Below are positions 29,145-37,214 of a stretch of DNA of 64,000 nt, in pieces. Below the pieces are notes generated by a model. It saw only the letters and a list, made by a program, of their open reading frames with translations, ran no database searches and was not told where the DNA came from. The translations under genes and the position numbers were made by a program. The stretch's first letter is position 1. The number at the start of each line of letters is the position of its first letter. The stretch comes from Pseudomonas sp. Fl4BN1 (GTDB lineage: Bacteria > Pseudomonadota > Gammaproteobacteria > Pseudomonadales > Pseudomonadaceae): NCBI RefSeq assembly GCF_009908285.1, contig NZ_JAAARM010000003.1, positions 299,406 through 363,405 of the forward strand. Reading direction: 5' to 3'.

Positions 29145-29270
29145 GAAATAACGCCCTTTGAACAGCCAGACAGGCAAAAAACCCGCGCATGGTAGCAAAC
29201 AGACGAAAGCCACGGCGGGCTAATTAGACCAATGCCTGCGGCTATCGGTCGCAGTCCGGGGCTGGCGGAT

Positions 29271-30239
29271 TCAGCCAGGTTCGCGCTCGGGAGCCTGTAA
29301 TTGACGCAGCCACGAGGCGATGTCCTGCACCGCATCCGCCATGCGACTGCGGCCATCGGCGTCCATCAGGCGGTGGTCGAGCCCGGGATAGAAGTGAAAC
29401 GCCAGGCCCGGTCGGCCCGCTTGGCGCAGTTTGCTGATCATGCTCGTTACCGCCAGGACCGACACCGACTCATCGGCCGCCGATTGAATGATCAAGGCCG
29501 GGGTCCGAGTCGCTTGCAGCAACGCCAATTGATCCAGGCGCAACACCTCCTGCCACCAGCGGGCACCATGCCCGCTCACTTGCAGGCCTTCCGGGGGCTG
29601 ATCGCGCACTTGCCGGGTAAACGCCAGCAGGCTCGCGCGCGACTCGCTTTTCTGCGCCGCCGACAATGGGCTGACGGCCACGCTGTGCAACAGGTCGTCG
29701 AGGAACCATTGGCCGCCGCCATTGAAGGCCACGGTGGCGTCGATCCAGTTCGAACGGGCCGCCAAGGCGTGAGCGATGACTGCACCTTCGCTGCCACCCA
29801 GGGCGACGATGCGCGTGTAGGCGTGGCTTTTGCGCAGTTGACCGATGACCGCCAGCAGGTCCTCCACACGTTGGCTCGGGCTGTCGTGCTTGAGGTAGGA
29901 CGCTGGGCAATCCGCGCGCTCGGCCTCATTGCTGTAGGGCAACCTGGCATCGAGGCCGTACTTCTCCACGGTCAACACGTCCGCCTCGGGCATGGCCTGA
30001 GCCAGATGCCGATAGACACTGGGGATACGCGTCACGCTGTTGCAGTCCGAACCCTGGATGATCAGCAGCAAGGCCTTGGCTGATCTGGCCTCGGTGCGCT
30101 GCAGCAGGTAGTAGGCGATCTGTGAGCCGTCGGGCCGGGCCTGGCGCTGCTGCGCGGGCGTCGGCAATAGCGTATCGGCCTGGGCCAGAGCGGCAAGGAT
30201 CAGCCACCCTGCTGCCATCCAGCGCACGCCGCGCTTCAA
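29271..30239 (-). CDS. secreted alpha/beta hydrolase
   Basis: A 322-residue protein with a signal peptide (WMAAGWLILAALAQA) and a dienelactone-hydrolase-like core. The nucleophile elbow is GGSEGAVIAHAL, the acid region is LIIQSAADESVSV, and the catalytic His is in FYPGLDHRLMD. Start is TTG at 30239, overlapping the Nudix stop, with GGTGG upstream; a later ATG at 30218 would shorten the n-region. Probably a periplasmic esterase or amidase; the substrate is unknown. Confidence 0.8.
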   Translation of the reverse strand: MKRGVRWMAAGWLILAALAQADTLLPTPAQQRQARPDGSQIAYYLLQRTEARSAKALLLIIQGSDCNSVTRIPSVYRHLAQAMPEADVLTVEKYGLDARLPYSNEAERADCPASYLKHDSPSQRVEDLLAVIGQLRKSHAYTRIVALGGSEGAVIAHALAARSNWIDATVAFNGGGQWFLDDLLHSVAVSPLSAAQKSESRASLLAFTRQVRDQPPEGLQVSGHGARWWQEVLRLDQLALLQATRTPALIIQSAADESVSVLAVTSMISKLRQAGRPGLAFHFYPGLDHRLMDADGRSRMADAVQDIASWLRQLQAPEREPG

Positions 30240-30652
30240 TTTTCCACCGCCGCCATCTGCACCAGTGCCCGGACGGCCGCACGGGTGGCCAGGGTCAGGG
30301 GCTTGGGCAAGCGATCCAGTTCGAACCAGGCGATAGCGCTGTGTTTCTGCGGCTCACAGTTACGTGGCTGCATGGCCGGGGCTGAAGCCAGGTACACCGG
30401 CGACACCCAATGTTCCTGTCGCTCGGGGTCAATCTGGTCCACCACGCACAGCAGGCTGACGCCCTGCAGCGTCAGCCCTAGCTCTTCGAGGATTTCCCGG
30501 CGCATGGCCTGTTCCACCGGTTCCAGCCAGTCGACCTTGCCGCCGGGCAGACCCCAGCAGTCGGCTTCGGGATCGCGCCGGCGCTTGACCAGTAGCAGTT
30601 GACCATCGCGGACGATGGCGGCGCCGCACCCCAGGCGAGGCTGTTGTGGCAT
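30236..30652 (-). CDS. Nudix hydrolase
   Basis: A 138-residue Nudix pyrophosphohydrolase. The complete Nudix box lies at residues 38-60 (G-x5-E44-x7-R52-E53-x-L-x-E-E-x-G). WGLPGGKV precedes it. A consistent Shine-Dalgarno, AAGGAG, lies just before the ATG. It may clear damaged nucleotides or nucleotide sugars; the substrate is undetermined. Its stop overlaps the following hydrolase start. Confidence 0.92.
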   Translation of the reverse strand: MPQQPRLGCGAAIVRDGQLLLVKRRRDPEADCWGLPGGKVDWLEPVEQAMRREILEELGLTLQGVSLLCVVDQIDPERQEHWVSPVYLASAPAMQPRNCEPQKHSAIAWFELDRLPKPLTLATRAAVRALVQMAAVEN

Positions 30653-30811
30653 GGCAATTCTCCTTGGCGGCGCAGGTGTAACAGGCGCTGGAGGTTGCCC
30701 GGCGGCCTGCTGAGCGATCCGACACTATCGACTGCCGAGGATGACAACAGAGTGTTGCTTTGTTGCTTATTTGTAATTTTCTTTATAGCGCGCGAAGCCT
30801 GCGCCGCCTGT

Positions 30812-31450
30812 TCAATGGCGCAGCAAAGTGGCCGCGATAACCACCAGGGCCAGGAGGATCAGGATCCCCCCGGTGACTCTTTCCAACCAGGGCAGGACTC
30901 GAGAAAAACGCTCACGCACCGTCGCATTGCCAATGGCCAGCGCCACCAACAGGTCCCACAGCAGCACCACGCTGAACATCCACAAGCCGTAGATCAGCTT
31001 CCAGGCGGGGCTGGTCTGGTTCCCCACCAGAGACGCCAGGCTGACATAGAACAAGGCGTTTTTCGGGTTGAGGATGCCCGATACAAAGCCCATGCCCAGG
31101 CCGCGCCACCAAGTGGCAAGGTTCAATGCCCGGGTTTCGCCGGGACTGGCCACACCGGCCAGGGAACTGCCGCCGGCGTGGCGGATGAACAGCCAGCCCA
31201 TATAGAGCAGATAGCCACACCCGGCCAGCTGGATCACCAGGAACAGCTGGCTGTCCGGGCGAAACACCGAGACCCCGCCGAAGGCCAGGACAATAAACAG
31301 ACCGTTGGCCAGGGCGATCCCCAGGCAGGCACCGGTGGCTGGCTTCCAGCCTGAGGCCATGGACATCCGTGCCACCAGGAAAAAGTCCGGGCCGGGGGAG
31401 AGCAGGGCGAGAAAGTGCGCGGCGGCAACCAGCAGAAACTGTTGAATCAT
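30812..31450 (-). CDS. LysE/RhtB family amino-acid exporter
   Basis: A 212-residue inner-membrane protein with six hydrophobic segments. It starts MIQQFLLVAAAHFLALLSPG and the motif LLSPGPDFFLVAR is the LysE/RhtB N-terminal signature, followed by GILNPKNALFYVSL. The start at 31450 is the first in-frame ATG at the family's normal N-terminus; upstream codons to 31603 overlap the AraC gene. An AraC regulator lies upstream on the same strand, probably controlling export in response to an amino acid or amine. Confidence 0.9.
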   Translation of the reverse strand: MIQQFLLVAAAHFLALLSPGPDFFLVARMSMASGWKPATGACLGIALANGLFIVLAFGGVSVFRPDSQLFLVIQLAGCGYLLYMGWLFIRHAGGSSLAGVASPGETRALNLATWWRGLGMGFVSGILNPKNALFYVSLASLVGNQTSPAWKLIYGLWMFSVVLLWDLLVALAIGNATVRERFSRVLPWLERVTGGILILLALVVIAATLLRH

Positions 31451-31529
31451 CGGTAAGACTTCCAGAGACCTGAGTGGCTGGAAGTCTGCTGCGCCCGGTG
31501 ATCCGGGTATTGAAGAAAATTGCGCGGCC

Positions 31530-32339
31530 CTAGGCTTTGTACCGCCCCGGAGTGACACCGACATGGGCCTTGAATACCCGCTGAAAGTGCGCCTGGTCGG
31601 CAAATCCCAGACGCTGGGCCAGGGCCGCCGAGGCCTCTCCGGCCTGCAGCGAGGTCCGGGCCTGGATGATCCGCTGATTCAACTGATAGGCGTGGGGCGT
31701 CATCCCGGTCGCGCTGCGAAATGCGCGGATCAACTGATAGCGACTGATACCGGCCAACTCTGCCAACTGCTCCAGGGGGCACATGGCCTGTGGGTCCTGC
31801 TGCAGCAGATCCATGACCCGGCGTACGCCGTTGCTGGCCCGGGCCGGATCGGCCGCCAGGGCAATCACCGGTTGGCCGCGGGCTGGGAAATCGCCGATGA
31901 ACTCGATCAGCGCAGCTTCCTTGTCCTGCCAGCTGGCGCTGGAAAACAGCAATTGGTTGAGTTGGCTGAAGCGCCGGTACAAGTCGTCATTGTGGCTCAG
32001 CAGCACCTGGCACAGCGGCGTCGATAGGCCCTGCCGCGACTCCTGGCGGATGTCCTCGACCCAGCGGGCCTGCAGATGCAGCATCTGGTAGCTCCAGGCG
32101 CTGTCGGCCTGGGGGTTGCAGGCATGGGCGCAATCGGCTGGAACAAACACCACACTGCCGGCCCGGATCAGGGTCGGCCCCTCGGCGCCACCGCTGAACA
32201 CACTGACCCCACGGTCCACGGCACCGATGGATACCGTCGGGTGGCTGTGGGCCTTGTAGTTGGCGCGGCTGTCACAGGCCCGGCGACTTTCGACGTAAGG
32301 CAGGTTCGGGTCACGCCAGAATTGCGCTGTGGGGGTCAT
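31530..32339 (-). CDS. AraC family transcriptional regulator
   Basis: A 269-residue regulator with an N-terminal cupin-type sensing domain (HSHPTVSIGAVDRGV, AGSVVFVPADCAHACNP) and a C-terminal pair of HTH motifs (LEQLAELAGISRYQLIRAFR; AALAQRLGFADQAHFQRVFK) ending in the PGRYK signature. It resembles regulators encoded next to LysE-type exporters and lies 79 bases upstream of one here. Confidence 0.9.
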   Translation of the reverse strand: MTPTAQFWRDPNLPYVESRRACDSRANYKAHSHPTVSIGAVDRGVSVFSGGAEGPTLIRAGSVVFVPADCAHACNPQADSAWSYQMLHLQARWVEDIRQESRQGLSTPLCQVLLSHNDDLYRRFSQLNQLLFSSASWQDKEAALIEFIGDFPARGQPVIALAADPARASNGVRRVMDLLQQDPQAMCPLEQLAELAGISRYQLIRAFRSATGMTPHAYQLNQRIIQARTSLQAGEASAALAQRLGFADQAHFQRVFKAHVGVTPGRYKA

Positions 32340-32646
32340 GGTGCAGGTCTGCGGTAAGGGGAGCGGGAGGTAGGCTAACAGGCAAGACTGTACGGGGACC
32401 AGTGTGGGCCGGAGCAGGGTGCTCGCCGGCCAGTCGGCGCCCCTGGGAGTACGGCGGGGAAAAAATCCGGCTCGGTTAGAACGTTTATTTCTCCGGGTTA
32501 TGTAAATAGCTGTTTTTCACATATCCACAGCAGACGCAATGACGCTGAAAAGCCATTTCCATCCGCTATGAAATACAGGTCGCTGCTGCAACGGACATTC
32601 TCGGCTGCGCCACGCTGAAAAGCGGGTCGCGACAGCCGTCGCCGCT
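32340..32646. other. gene-free region upstream of the Met-rich gene
   Basis: The 5' part of a 397-base intergenic region. CGCTGAAAAG occurs twice (starting near 32542 and 32609). I see no coding frame, tRNA or terminator with a T-run. Promoter elements are in the 3' part and listed separately. Confidence 0.4.
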
Positions 32647-32673
32647 GCAGGACCGGCCCCTTGCCGATCCTGC
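32647..32673. repeat. inverted repeat overlapping the Met-rich gene promoter
   Basis: GCAGGACCGGC (32647-32657) and GCCGATCCTGC (32663-32673) pair with one mismatch around a 5-base centre. The right arm covers the -35 hexamer of the predicted promoter, a position typical of a repressor site. Whether it binds a metal- or redox-responsive regulator is unknown. Confidence 0.45.
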
Positions 32674-32688
32674 GGCGCTGCTTAGAAT
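32661..32688 (+). promoter_or_regulatory. predicted sigma-70 promoter of the Met-rich gene
   Basis: TTGCCG (32661-32666) and TAGAAT (32683-32688) are separated by 16 bases. The -10 matches the consensus at five of six positions, the -35 at four of six. Transcription would start near 32695, giving a leader of about 40 bases. Confidence 0.45.
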
Positions 32689-32736
32689 CCGCTCCATTCG
32701 CTTCATCCAACTATCGATACTTCAGGGAACAAGATC

Positions 32737-33240
32737 ATGCTGAACGCCATGCAGATGCCAATGAACAGCGCCATGCCGATGATGCCAATGATGGGTATGC
32801 CGATGATGATGGCGACCATGAGCTGCGAAATGCTCGAAGACGGCATGCAGTGCAAGATGATGCCGGCCGCGGGCATGGACATGGCGATGTTCAAGAACAG
32901 CGCCGAAATGCTGCAGATGATGATGAACTGCGGCATGCCGATGATGATGCACTGCGCCAACATGAGCATGCTGTGCATGTCCCAGGCGGCCATGGCCATG
33001 CCGATGATGAACATGATGATGCCCATGCCGATGGTGGGTATGCCGATGCCCTCGATGAAGTGCGTGATGGAATGCACCCTGGTGGCCGACGGCATGCTGT
33101 GCAAGCTGATGCCCATGGCCGGCATGAACATGGACATGATGCAGAACAGCTGCACCCTGATGATGAAGATGATGAACGATTGCAGCATGCCGATGATGAT
33201 GAGCTGCAATGGCATGCCGATGATGTGCTGCACCTGCTAA
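32737..33240 (+). CDS. Met/Cys-rich protein with internal duplication, function unknown
   Basis: A 167-residue protein with 63 Met (38%) and 14 Cys (8%). It has no signal peptide, membrane helix or known domain. Two homologous modules are visible: residues 28-80 (M-S-C, DGMQCKMMPAAGMDM, NCGMPMMMHC) and 111-167 (M-E-C, DGMLCKLMPMAGMNM, DCSMPMMMSC, ending GMPMMCCTC). A low-complexity Met segment links them. AGGGA lies eight bases before the ATG and a perfect terminator follows the stop, so it is a real single-gene transcript. Soft thioether/thiol ligands suggest cytosolic Cu(I) or other soft-metal storage, or an oxidant sink. This is inference; I know of no characterised homologue. Confidence 0.85.
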   Translation: MLNAMQMPMNSAMPMMPMMGMPMMMATMSCEMLEDGMQCKMMPAAGMDMAMFKNSAEMLQMMMNCGMPMMMHCANMSMLCMSQAAMAMPMMNMMMPMPMVGMPMPSMKCVMECTLVADGMLCKLMPMAGMNMDMMQNSCTLMMKMMNDCSMPMMMSCNGMPMMCCTC

Positions 33241-33263
33241 GCCAGCAACGGCTTCACGCAAAA

Positions 33264-33297
33264 GCCCGGCGGGGATGACTCCCCCGCCGGGCTTTTT
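33264..33297. terminator. strong intrinsic terminator
   Basis: A perfect 11-bp stem GCCCGGCGGGG (33264-33274) / CCCCGCCGGGC (33282-33292), a 7-base loop and a T5 tract. A's precede the stem, so it can work in both directions for the convergent Met-rich and XRE-cupin genes. Confidence 0.92.
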
Positions 33298-33311
33298 ATT
33301 GCGTGGGCCGA

Positions 33312-33959
33312 TCAGTCCAGGCGTTCGGGGTGGGTCACCACCAGATAGGCCACGGCCTCACTGTCTGCCGGGTTGCGATAGCGATGGGGCTGATCGGCAT
33401 AGAACAGGATCGAATCGCCCGGCGACAGCAAGTAACGCTCCTCGTTGACGCTGATTTCCAGCACCCCCTGGGCCACCACCAGATTCTCCTGGACGCCCGG
33501 CCCGTGGCCTTCGGAGCGGTCTTCACCCAAGGGCGCGATGCGCAACTCGTAGAATTCCGATTGGCGTGCCACGTCGAAGGGAAACAGCGCACGGCTGACG
33601 AAGGCGCCATTGGCACTGACCAGGCGTTTGCTCTGGCTCGCCGTGAGCAGCGCCACGCCCTCGAAGGCCCGATGCTCGAGAAAGGCCGCCACCGAAACCT
33701 TCAGGCCCTTGGCGATTTTGCACAGCACCTTGATCGACGGCACGCTGCGTCCGGACTCGATCTGCGCCAGCATCGCCCGGCTCACGCTGCACTGGCGGGC
33801 CAGGGCATCCAGGGACAGGTGGCGTTTGCCACGCAAGCGCAGCAGGTTCTGTGCAACCCGCTGGCTGATGGGGTCTTCGTCCTGTGCATGCAGGGGCACG
33901 AGGTCCAGCAGCGACGAGGCATCGCCGGCCAGAAAGCGCGAGGGGTCCTGAGCGTTCAC
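33312..33959 (-). CDS. XRE-cupin transcriptional regulator
   Basis: A 215-residue regulator with an N-terminal XRE helix-turn-helix (about 33-90: RVAQNLLRLRGKRHLSLDAL, ARQCSVSRAMLAQIESGRSV) and a C-terminal cupin sensor (QENLVVAQGVLEISVNEERY, LSPGDSILFYADQPHRYRNP). Such proteins often control amino-acid, polyamine or efflux genes. Start GTG 33959 overlaps the upstream small gene's stop (GTGA), so the two are coupled. Confidence 0.9.
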   Translation of the reverse strand: MNAQDPSRFLAGDASSLLDLVPLHAQDEDPISQRVAQNLLRLRGKRHLSLDALARQCSVSRAMLAQIESGRSVPSIKVLCKIAKGLKVSVAAFLEHRAFEGVALLTASQSKRLVSANGAFVSRALFPFDVARQSEFYELRIAPLGEDRSEGHGPGVQENLVVAQGVLEISVNEERYLLSPGDSILFYADQPHRYRNPADSEAVAYLVVTHPERLD

Positions 33960-34117
33960 CCGTGGCAGGGCTCATTGCCGTGCTGGGCCTGGGCCCATTG
34001 CCCGGCCTGGCAGGCGGCATTGCGCGCATAGATTTCCCACATCAGTTGTGCCCGTTGCTGAGCCTGTTTGCGTTTGCGGTAGCGGGCCAGGTCGATGAGG
34101 TTGTCAGTCGGCTGCAT
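33956..34117 (-). CDS. small conserved-looking protein upstream of XRE-cupin
   Basis: A 53-residue protein: MQPTDNLIDLARYRKRKQAQ, then QRAQLMWEIYARNAACQAGQ and a Cys/His C-terminus. It has an amphipathic basic N-terminal helix and no signal peptide. Its stop overlaps the GTG of the XRE-cupin gene by four bases, the best evidence that it is translated. The Shine-Dalgarno is weak (GTGAG). Function unknown. Confidence 0.55.
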   Translation of the reverse strand: MQPTDNLIDLARYRKRKQAQQRAQLMWEIYARNAACQAGQWAQAQHGNEPCHG

Positions 34118-34452
34118 GGTGGGCACTCACTGTGATGACGAGGAGTCTCGGGTGAGCTGAAGAGTACGTGGATTTTCATATAGCCATAAATAATCAATAT
34201 TCATTTATTAATTCTTTCTGATTCTATAAAAGGCCGATTTCGACTGGATCCGACCAATGATTCAAAAATATTTTTAAATGTGTATTTTGAATTCGCTGGA
34301 AATGTGCTGCTATCGCGTACCTCCTGGCTGCCCGTGCGCAGCGGTAATTGCTCTGAAATTTGGCTGGAAAGGGATGTCCTGCCGTTTCTCGTGACTTCTC
34401 GATCACGGCCATTACCCGGCGATCTGCATCGCCCTACCTGCGAGGAATAACA
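34118..34452. other. AT-rich promoter region of the PraB-like gene
   Basis: This 335-base stretch has a marked AT-rich core (about 34175-34290, rich in AATATT and TTTAAAT runs) between GC-rich flanks. I find no gene in it. It probably holds the promoters of the divergent small gene/XRE-cupin operon and the PraB-like gene. Confidence 0.4.
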
Positions 34453-34944
34453 ATGAACAACCTGAATCGCCTGTTTGTCGCCAGTACGCTGATACTGGCT
34501 TGCGCTGCTGCATCGTCCGCAGTGGCTGACCCGCACTTCACTCCCGTGGCGAGTTTCCAGGGGCATGGCACCATTCGTTTGCAAACCCCCGCGACCCTCC
34601 AGCAGACAATCGTCTGCAACATCAACATCGATGGCTCGGTCAATCCGCTGAACAGCGCCAAAATCACTTCGGCCAGGTTCTCGGGCAGCTCGCCCTTTTG
34701 CTCACTGCTGGTGGCCAAGAGTCTTTCCTGGCCGATGTACATGGACAGCCAGCTCAGCGGTGGCATTTCGGAGATGGGGCTGGCCCTGACCGGGACCTCC
34801 TCGAACTGCGGAATCAATACCATCCGTATCCAATGGAACAATGCCTCCTCCAGCTTGAACGCCTCCAACCAGTCGCTGGGGGGCTATTGCAAGCTCATCT
34901 CCCTGGATGTGGCGATTTTGCCGTTGCTGACGGTGGTGAATTGA
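34453..34944 (+). CDS. PraA/PraB-like secreted protein (alkane oxidation activator family)
   Basis: A 163-residue protein with a Sec signal peptide (LNRLFVASTLILACAAASSA). The mature part resembles the PraA/PraB family: FTPVASFQGHGTIRLQTPAT, IVCNINIDG, two pairs of Cys, and many Ser/Asn. In P. aeruginosa and P. putida these are secreted surfactant-like or biofilm surface proteins linked to growth on alkanes. Start ATG 34453 follows GAGGAATAACA. An upstream in-frame ATG at 34360 would bury the signal peptide. A stem-loop follows. Confidence 0.75.
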   Translation: MNNLNRLFVASTLILACAAASSAVADPHFTPVASFQGHGTIRLQTPATLQQTIVCNINIDGSVNPLNSAKITSARFSGSSPFCSLLVAKSLSWPMYMDSQLSGGISEMGLALTGTSSNCGINTIRIQWNNASSSLNASNQSLGGYCKLISLDVAILPLLTVVN

Positions 34945-34975
34945 TCCCCGGTCGCTGTTAGCCCAGTTGCACCTG

Positions 34976-35001
34976 CCCCGGGACCTTCGGTCCCGGGGTT
35001 C
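34976..35001. terminator. stem-loop terminator after the PraB-like gene
   Basis: CCCCGGGACC (34976-34985) and GGTCCCGGGG (34989-34998) pair perfectly over 10 bp with a 3-base TTC loop. The T-run is short (TTCTC), so termination may be partial. Confidence 0.7.
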
Positions 35002-35140
35002 TCGACGCTGCCTGCTGTGCGCTGCAGGCGGGGCAAGTTCCAGGCTCTCTTAGCTTATGCAAAAAGAGAATTTCAGGATGGTCTGTAAAGATCGTTATGG
35101 TCTATATGAATCCCCTGATCCCTGCCCAAGGAACCGCCCC

Positions 35141-36088
35141 ATGAACCTCTCACGACGCCTGCGCGAATTGCTCGTCAGTGCCTTGCTCGTCACTCCCCTG
35201 GCCCAGGCCGCCGAGCCACTGGAGCTGAACGTCGGCGACCAGAACTACTACAACATCCGTGCCTCGGTGGAGGCTTCCGGGGTACTCGAAGGCGCGCCCT
35301 ACAAGGTGCAGTGGAAACATTTCCAGGCGGCCGCGCCCCTGGCCGAAGCCTTGAACAGTGGCGCCCTGGACCTGGGCTTTCTCGGTGATTCGGGCTTCCT
35401 GTTCCTGGCGGCCAAACAGGCGCCGGTGAAGCTGATCGGGGTCTCTCGGCAGAACCCGGACACCATCGCGCTGCTGGTGCCCAAGGACTCGCCAGTGAAA
35501 ACCATCGCCGACCTCAAGGGCAAAAAGGTTGCCTATTGGCCCGGTGCCTGGAGCCAGCAACTGACCCTGCGAGCCCTGGAGCAGGCCGGCCTGCCGGAAA
35601 ACTACGTGGACTTCATCAAGCTGATGCCGATCGACGCTGCAGCCGCCTTGCCGCAGGGTGGCATCGACGCCTTCCCGGTGTGGGAACCCTACATTTCCCA
35701 GCAGATCGTGTTCTCCGGCGCGCGCCCGATCCTCACCGCCAAGAACCTGATGCCTGGCCTCAGCGCTGTGGCCGCATCCACTGCAGCCATCGACAACAAA
35801 CACGCGGCCATTGCCGACTTCCTGGTACGCCTGAAAAAGGCCCGGGCCTGGGTCGACAACCACACCGACGAATACGCCGATCTCTGGGCGAAAAAAGCCA
35901 ACCTCGACCAGAACGTGTCTCGGCACTGGCTGCGCCAGGCACACCTGACCCTGGGGCCTGTGGACCCACAGGCTGCGGCAGACCTGCAAAGCACCGCAGA
36001 CTTCCTGTTCAAGGTCAAAGCACTGCCGGCACCGCTGGCCACCGCGTCGATCATCGACCCTTCCTTCCAGCAGGCCCTGGCGGACTGA
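35141..36088 (+). CDS. aliphatic sulfonate/taurine-type ABC substrate-binding protein
   Basis: A 315-residue periplasmic protein of the SsuA/TauA/NrtA type. The signal peptide ends near PLAQAA. The NMT1-type core shows LNVGDQNYYNIRASVEASGV, GALDLGFLGDSGFLF, and IADLKGKKVAYWPGAWSQQL. No permease or ATPase gene is adjacent, so it must share a transporter or be an orphan sensor. AAGGA precedes the ATG at 35141; an upstream frame to 35057 is not needed. Confidence 0.82.
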   Translation: MNLSRRLRELLVSALLVTPLAQAAEPLELNVGDQNYYNIRASVEASGVLEGAPYKVQWKHFQAAAPLAEALNSGALDLGFLGDSGFLFLAAKQAPVKLIGVSRQNPDTIALLVPKDSPVKTIADLKGKKVAYWPGAWSQQLTLRALEQAGLPENYVDFIKLMPIDAAAALPQGGIDAFPVWEPYISQQIVFSGARPILTAKNLMPGLSAVAASTAAIDNKHAAIADFLVRLKKARAWVDNHTDEYADLWAKKANLDQNVSRHWLRQAHLTLGPVDPQAAADLQSTADFLFKVKALPAPLATASIIDPSFQQALAD

Positions 36089-36104
36089 ACCGCCTGCCAC
36101 TCCT

Positions 36105-36131
36105 TGTAGCAGCCGGCTTGCCGGCGATGGC
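36105..36131. repeat. REP-type palindrome
   Basis: TGTAGCAGCCGGCTTGCCGG followed by CGATGGC resembles the REP sequences scattered between Pseudomonas genes. The core is GCCGGC-TT-GCCGGC. It lies 17 bases after the SsuA-like stop codon and is a single copy here. Confidence 0.75.
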
Positions 36132-36274
36132 TGAGCCCCGGGCATTGGGTCGCCAGGCAACGTGCCGGGCAGGGCACTGGAAGGTCAGCAATGAGCACTC
36201 AATCCTGCTCCTATAATCCTTCCAGGCAGCCAGGCGCCGCGTCCTGGCCCAAGGAAGAGTTGACCGGAGCGTGT

Positions 36275-37108
36275 ATGACATTCAGCGAAATAGCCTACGA
36301 ACAACATGGACCGGTGGTCGTCATTCGCTTCAACCGTCCTGAGCAGCGCAACTGCATCGGACCTGTCACCCACCGTGAACTGATCGAAGCCTGGACCCGC
36401 TTTCGCGAGGACCAAAGCGCCCTGGTAGCGATCATCACCGGCACCGGCGACAGGGCGTTTTGTGCCGGCGGCGATCTCAAGGCGGCGGCGCAACTGGTGC
36501 CTTCCAGCGCTGAGGAAATCGCCGCCCATGACCGTGGCGAACGCCCGGGCATCATCGGCCCCAGCCGCTGGACCGACCTCTATAAGCCGGTGATCGCCGC
36601 AATCAACGGCGTGGCCTATGCCGGTGGCCTGGAATGGGCCTGTTTTGCCGATATGCGTATCGCCGAAGAGCATGCCTCGTTCGGCGTCACCTGCCGCCGC
36701 TGGAACATCGGCCTGGCGGACGGAGGCACCCAGCGCTTGCCGAGGATCATCGGTATGGGACGGGCCATGGAATTGATTCTGACGGGCAAGGTGATCGATG
36801 CCCAGGAGGCGTACCGTATCGGCCTGGTCAACGAAGTGGTGCCTAGCGGACGCTCGCTCAAACGGGCGATGGAACTCGCCAATGTCCTTGCCGGCCTGCC
36901 ACAACCGGCCATGCGCTCAGATAAGGAAGCCGCGATTCGAGGTTACGGGCTCCCCCTTGCCGAGGGCTTGAAGATCGAAGCCCAGTGCTTCAATCGATCG
37001 GTGCATCAGCCCGAGACCCAGGAAGGTTTGCGCCAGTTCATCGAGCGTGACCATCCCGATCGCTCGGCCCGACAGCCATCCAGGACACCGGGAATTGTCA
37101 GGGACTGA
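36275..37108 (+). CDS. enoyl-CoA hydratase/isomerase family protein
   Basis: A 277-residue crotonase-fold protein. The oxyanion-hole segments are FCAGGDLKAAAQL and AAINGVAYAGGLEWACFADMR. The second catalytic region, NIGLADGGTQRLPRIIGMGRA, has Asp-Gly-Gly where classical hydratases have a second Glu, so hydratase activity is uncertain; isomerase or other CoA chemistry is possible. Start ATG 36275 is the family N-terminus (MTFSEIAYEQHGPVVVIRFN). Monocistronic. Confidence 0.85.
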   Translation: MTFSEIAYEQHGPVVVIRFNRPEQRNCIGPVTHRELIEAWTRFREDQSALVAIITGTGDRAFCAGGDLKAAAQLVPSSAEEIAAHDRGERPGIIGPSRWTDLYKPVIAAINGVAYAGGLEWACFADMRIAEEHASFGVTCRRWNIGLADGGTQRLPRIIGMGRAMELILTGKVIDAQEAYRIGLVNEVVPSGRSLKRAMELANVLAGLPQPAMRSDKEAAIRGYGLPLAEGLKIEAQCFNRSVHQPETQEGLRQFIERDHPDRSARQPSRTPGIVRD

Positions 37109-37214
37109 GTGCCAAGGGCACGCCCAAGTCGACCTCGGCTTGGCGATTGCCGGAATTACTCCGGGTTGTCATCATGCGTGCCTTTCAACACTCAACAGGA
37201 CAGGGATTGCCGCA

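Noticed and set aside
32750..33235. Possible CRISPR or satellite array from repeated GCCGATGATGATG
   Set aside because: Repeats are codon-phased, variable and coding; there are no spacers of even length.
32703..33261. Antisense frames of the Met-rich gene (Ile/Met-rich and His-rich)
   Set aside because: They arise because ATG and CAT repeat on opposite strands. The promoter, Shine-Dalgarno and stop-to-terminator spacing support the plus-strand frame.
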